Positions 63,322 to 64,000 of a stretch of 64,000 nucleotides of DNA are shown here, piece after piece. Position 1 is the stretch's first letter. Each line of letters begins with the position of its first letter. Source of the stretch: Oscillospiraceae bacterium (GTDB taxonomy: Bacteria > Bacillota > Clostridia > Saccharofermentanales > Saccharofermentanaceae); the NCBI GenBank assembly GCA_902788505.1, contig CADAKH010000013.1, positions 1 to 64,000 of the forward strand, read 5' to 3'. The notes beneath the pieces were generated by a model. It did no database searches, had not been told where the DNA came from, and saw only the letters and a program-made list of their open reading frames with translations. The translations under genes and the position numbers were made by a program.

Positions 63322-64000
63322 ATGAGAAAGATATTAGTCGCCAATGATGACGGAATCACTTCTGACGGGATAGCACGACTTGCTGCGGTTGCAAAGAAAT
63401 TCGGTGAAGTCTGGGTCGTAGCTCCGCAAAGGCAATACAGCGCAAATTCACATGCGGCAAATTTCTGGACTCCGCTTGAAGTATGGCCCGTCGATTTTCC
63501 TGTTGAAGGCGTACATGCTTATGCGACTTCGGGAACGCCGTCAGACTGCGTATGCGTTGCGATAAACGCGGTAATGCCGGGCAAGCCTGATCTTGCTTTT
63601 TGCGGTATCAATGCGGGCTATAATGTTTCTTACGGCATACAGTATTCTGCTACATGCGGTGCCGCGTTTGAAGCCGCATGTCATGGAGTTCATACGATAG
63701 CTTTCTCGGAACATCATGAAGCTACGCATGTTGTAACCGACAAGTATATTGAAGAGATCGCTCAGGAACTGATCGGTAAACCGCTTGATCAAAATGAGAT
63801 ATGGAACGTTAATTTCCCGGGATGCACTCTTGAGGAGTTCAGGGGCAAGAAGTACGGTTGTGTTGTATCACAGAGTGATTTTTATGCCGGAAGATATAAT
63901 GTTGTCTCCAAAGACGGCGACAAGGTCACGTATCAGATAGAATTCGATCTTCAGTGGAAGGGCAGTGAGAACACGGATCTCGGTGCGGTAATAAACAACT
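63322..64000 (+). CDS. surE: 5'/3'-nucleotidase SurE (partial, continues beyond window)
   Basis: The frame opens MRKILVANDDGITSDGI with the metal-binding DD, then VVAPQRQYSANSHA and ATSGTPSDCVCVAIN, as in SurE survival nucleotidases. The usual 'SGxNxGxN' block is altered to CGINAGYNVSYGIQYSATCG. 226 residues are visible. It should hydrolyse nucleoside monophosphates or phosphorylated metabolites in the cytoplasm. GCAGG precedes the ATG. Confidence 0.9.
   Translation, partial: MRKILVANDDGITSDGIARLAAVAKKFGEVWVVAPQRQYSANSHAANFWTPLEVWPVDFPVEGVHAYATSGTPSDCVCVAINAVMPGKPDLAFCGINAGYNVSYGIQYSATCGAAFEAACHGVHTIAFSEHHEATHVVTDKYIEEIAQELIGKPLDQNEIWNVNFPGCTLEEFRGKKYGCVVSQSDFYAGRYNVVSKDGDKVTYQIEFDLQWKGSENTDLGAVINN

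Noticed and set aside
1..64000. Mobile elements, integrases or prophage genes
   Set aside because: No transposase, integrase, terminal repeat or phage structural gene could be recognised.

Overview
The window looks like chromosomal DNA of a fibre-degrading member of the Clostridia (Eubacteriales), probably from a gut or rumen. The support is: Gram-positive style lipoproteins without outer-membrane genes, strong GGAGG ribosome sites, an LplABC-type sugar importer next to a YesL-like (DUF624) protein, and GH115, GH3 and GH9 plant-cell-wall enzymes. I cannot name the genus from the sequence. I see no transposase, integrase, phage gene, rRNA or CRISPR array. One tRNA (Gln, CTG) is present.

Layout. 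(1) 1-7.6 kb: a TetR regulator divergent from an alpha/beta-hydrolase-like esterase with two palindromic operators; a decayed WYL-type regulator and a YjbR-like gene; a hybrid histidine kinase translationally coupled to an orphan solute-binding lipoprotein; a MarR-flavodoxin pair with two palindromic operators. (2) 7.6-12.8 kb: a zinc-ribbon/membrane protein, a ClpX-like AAA+ ATPase with a small partner of unknown function, and a CrtI-like oxidoreductase. (3) 12.9-24 kb: an acyltransferase-3 membrane protein, a large PAS-GGDEF-EAL protein, a queuosine-precursor transporter plus QueF behind a riboswitch-like leader, a PHP phosphoesterase, a WG-repeat lipoprotein and an NlpC/P60 lipoprotein. (4) 23.7-35.8 kb: a BceRS-like two-component pair, three tandem FecR-domain surface proteins, a CHASE2-adenylate cyclase and a metallo-beta-lactamase/GAF/GGDEF protein. 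This is the most unusual part: an apparent surface-sensing unit that joins cAMP and c-di-GMP production. A zinc-ribbon membrane protein and an ion/citrate-type permease follow. (5) 36-52.7 kb: a complete glucuronoxylan/aldouronate locus. (6) 52.8-64 kb: an NlpC-like secreted protein, a domain-swapped GH3, a J-domain-like membrane protein, a pseudouridine synthase, an Smr-like protein, a type-4 uracil-DNA glycosylase, tRNA-Gln, a GH9 lipoprotein, a nitroreductase-like protein and the start of surE.

How region 5 works together: the LplABC-type importer brings in aldouronic oligosaccharides. A SASA-family esterase (deacetylation) and GH115 alpha-glucuronidase release glucuronic acid. UxaC, UxuB and UxuA convert it to 2-keto-3-deoxygluconate, and KdgK and KDPG aldolase split that into pyruvate and glyceraldehyde-3-phosphate. 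A FadR-type GntR regulator is encoded in the locus, and a shared palindrome built on GTATAC or GTnnAC occurs at the uxuA, esterase and importer promoters. Start codons were chosen from visible ribosome-binding sites; several differ from the longest open frame.
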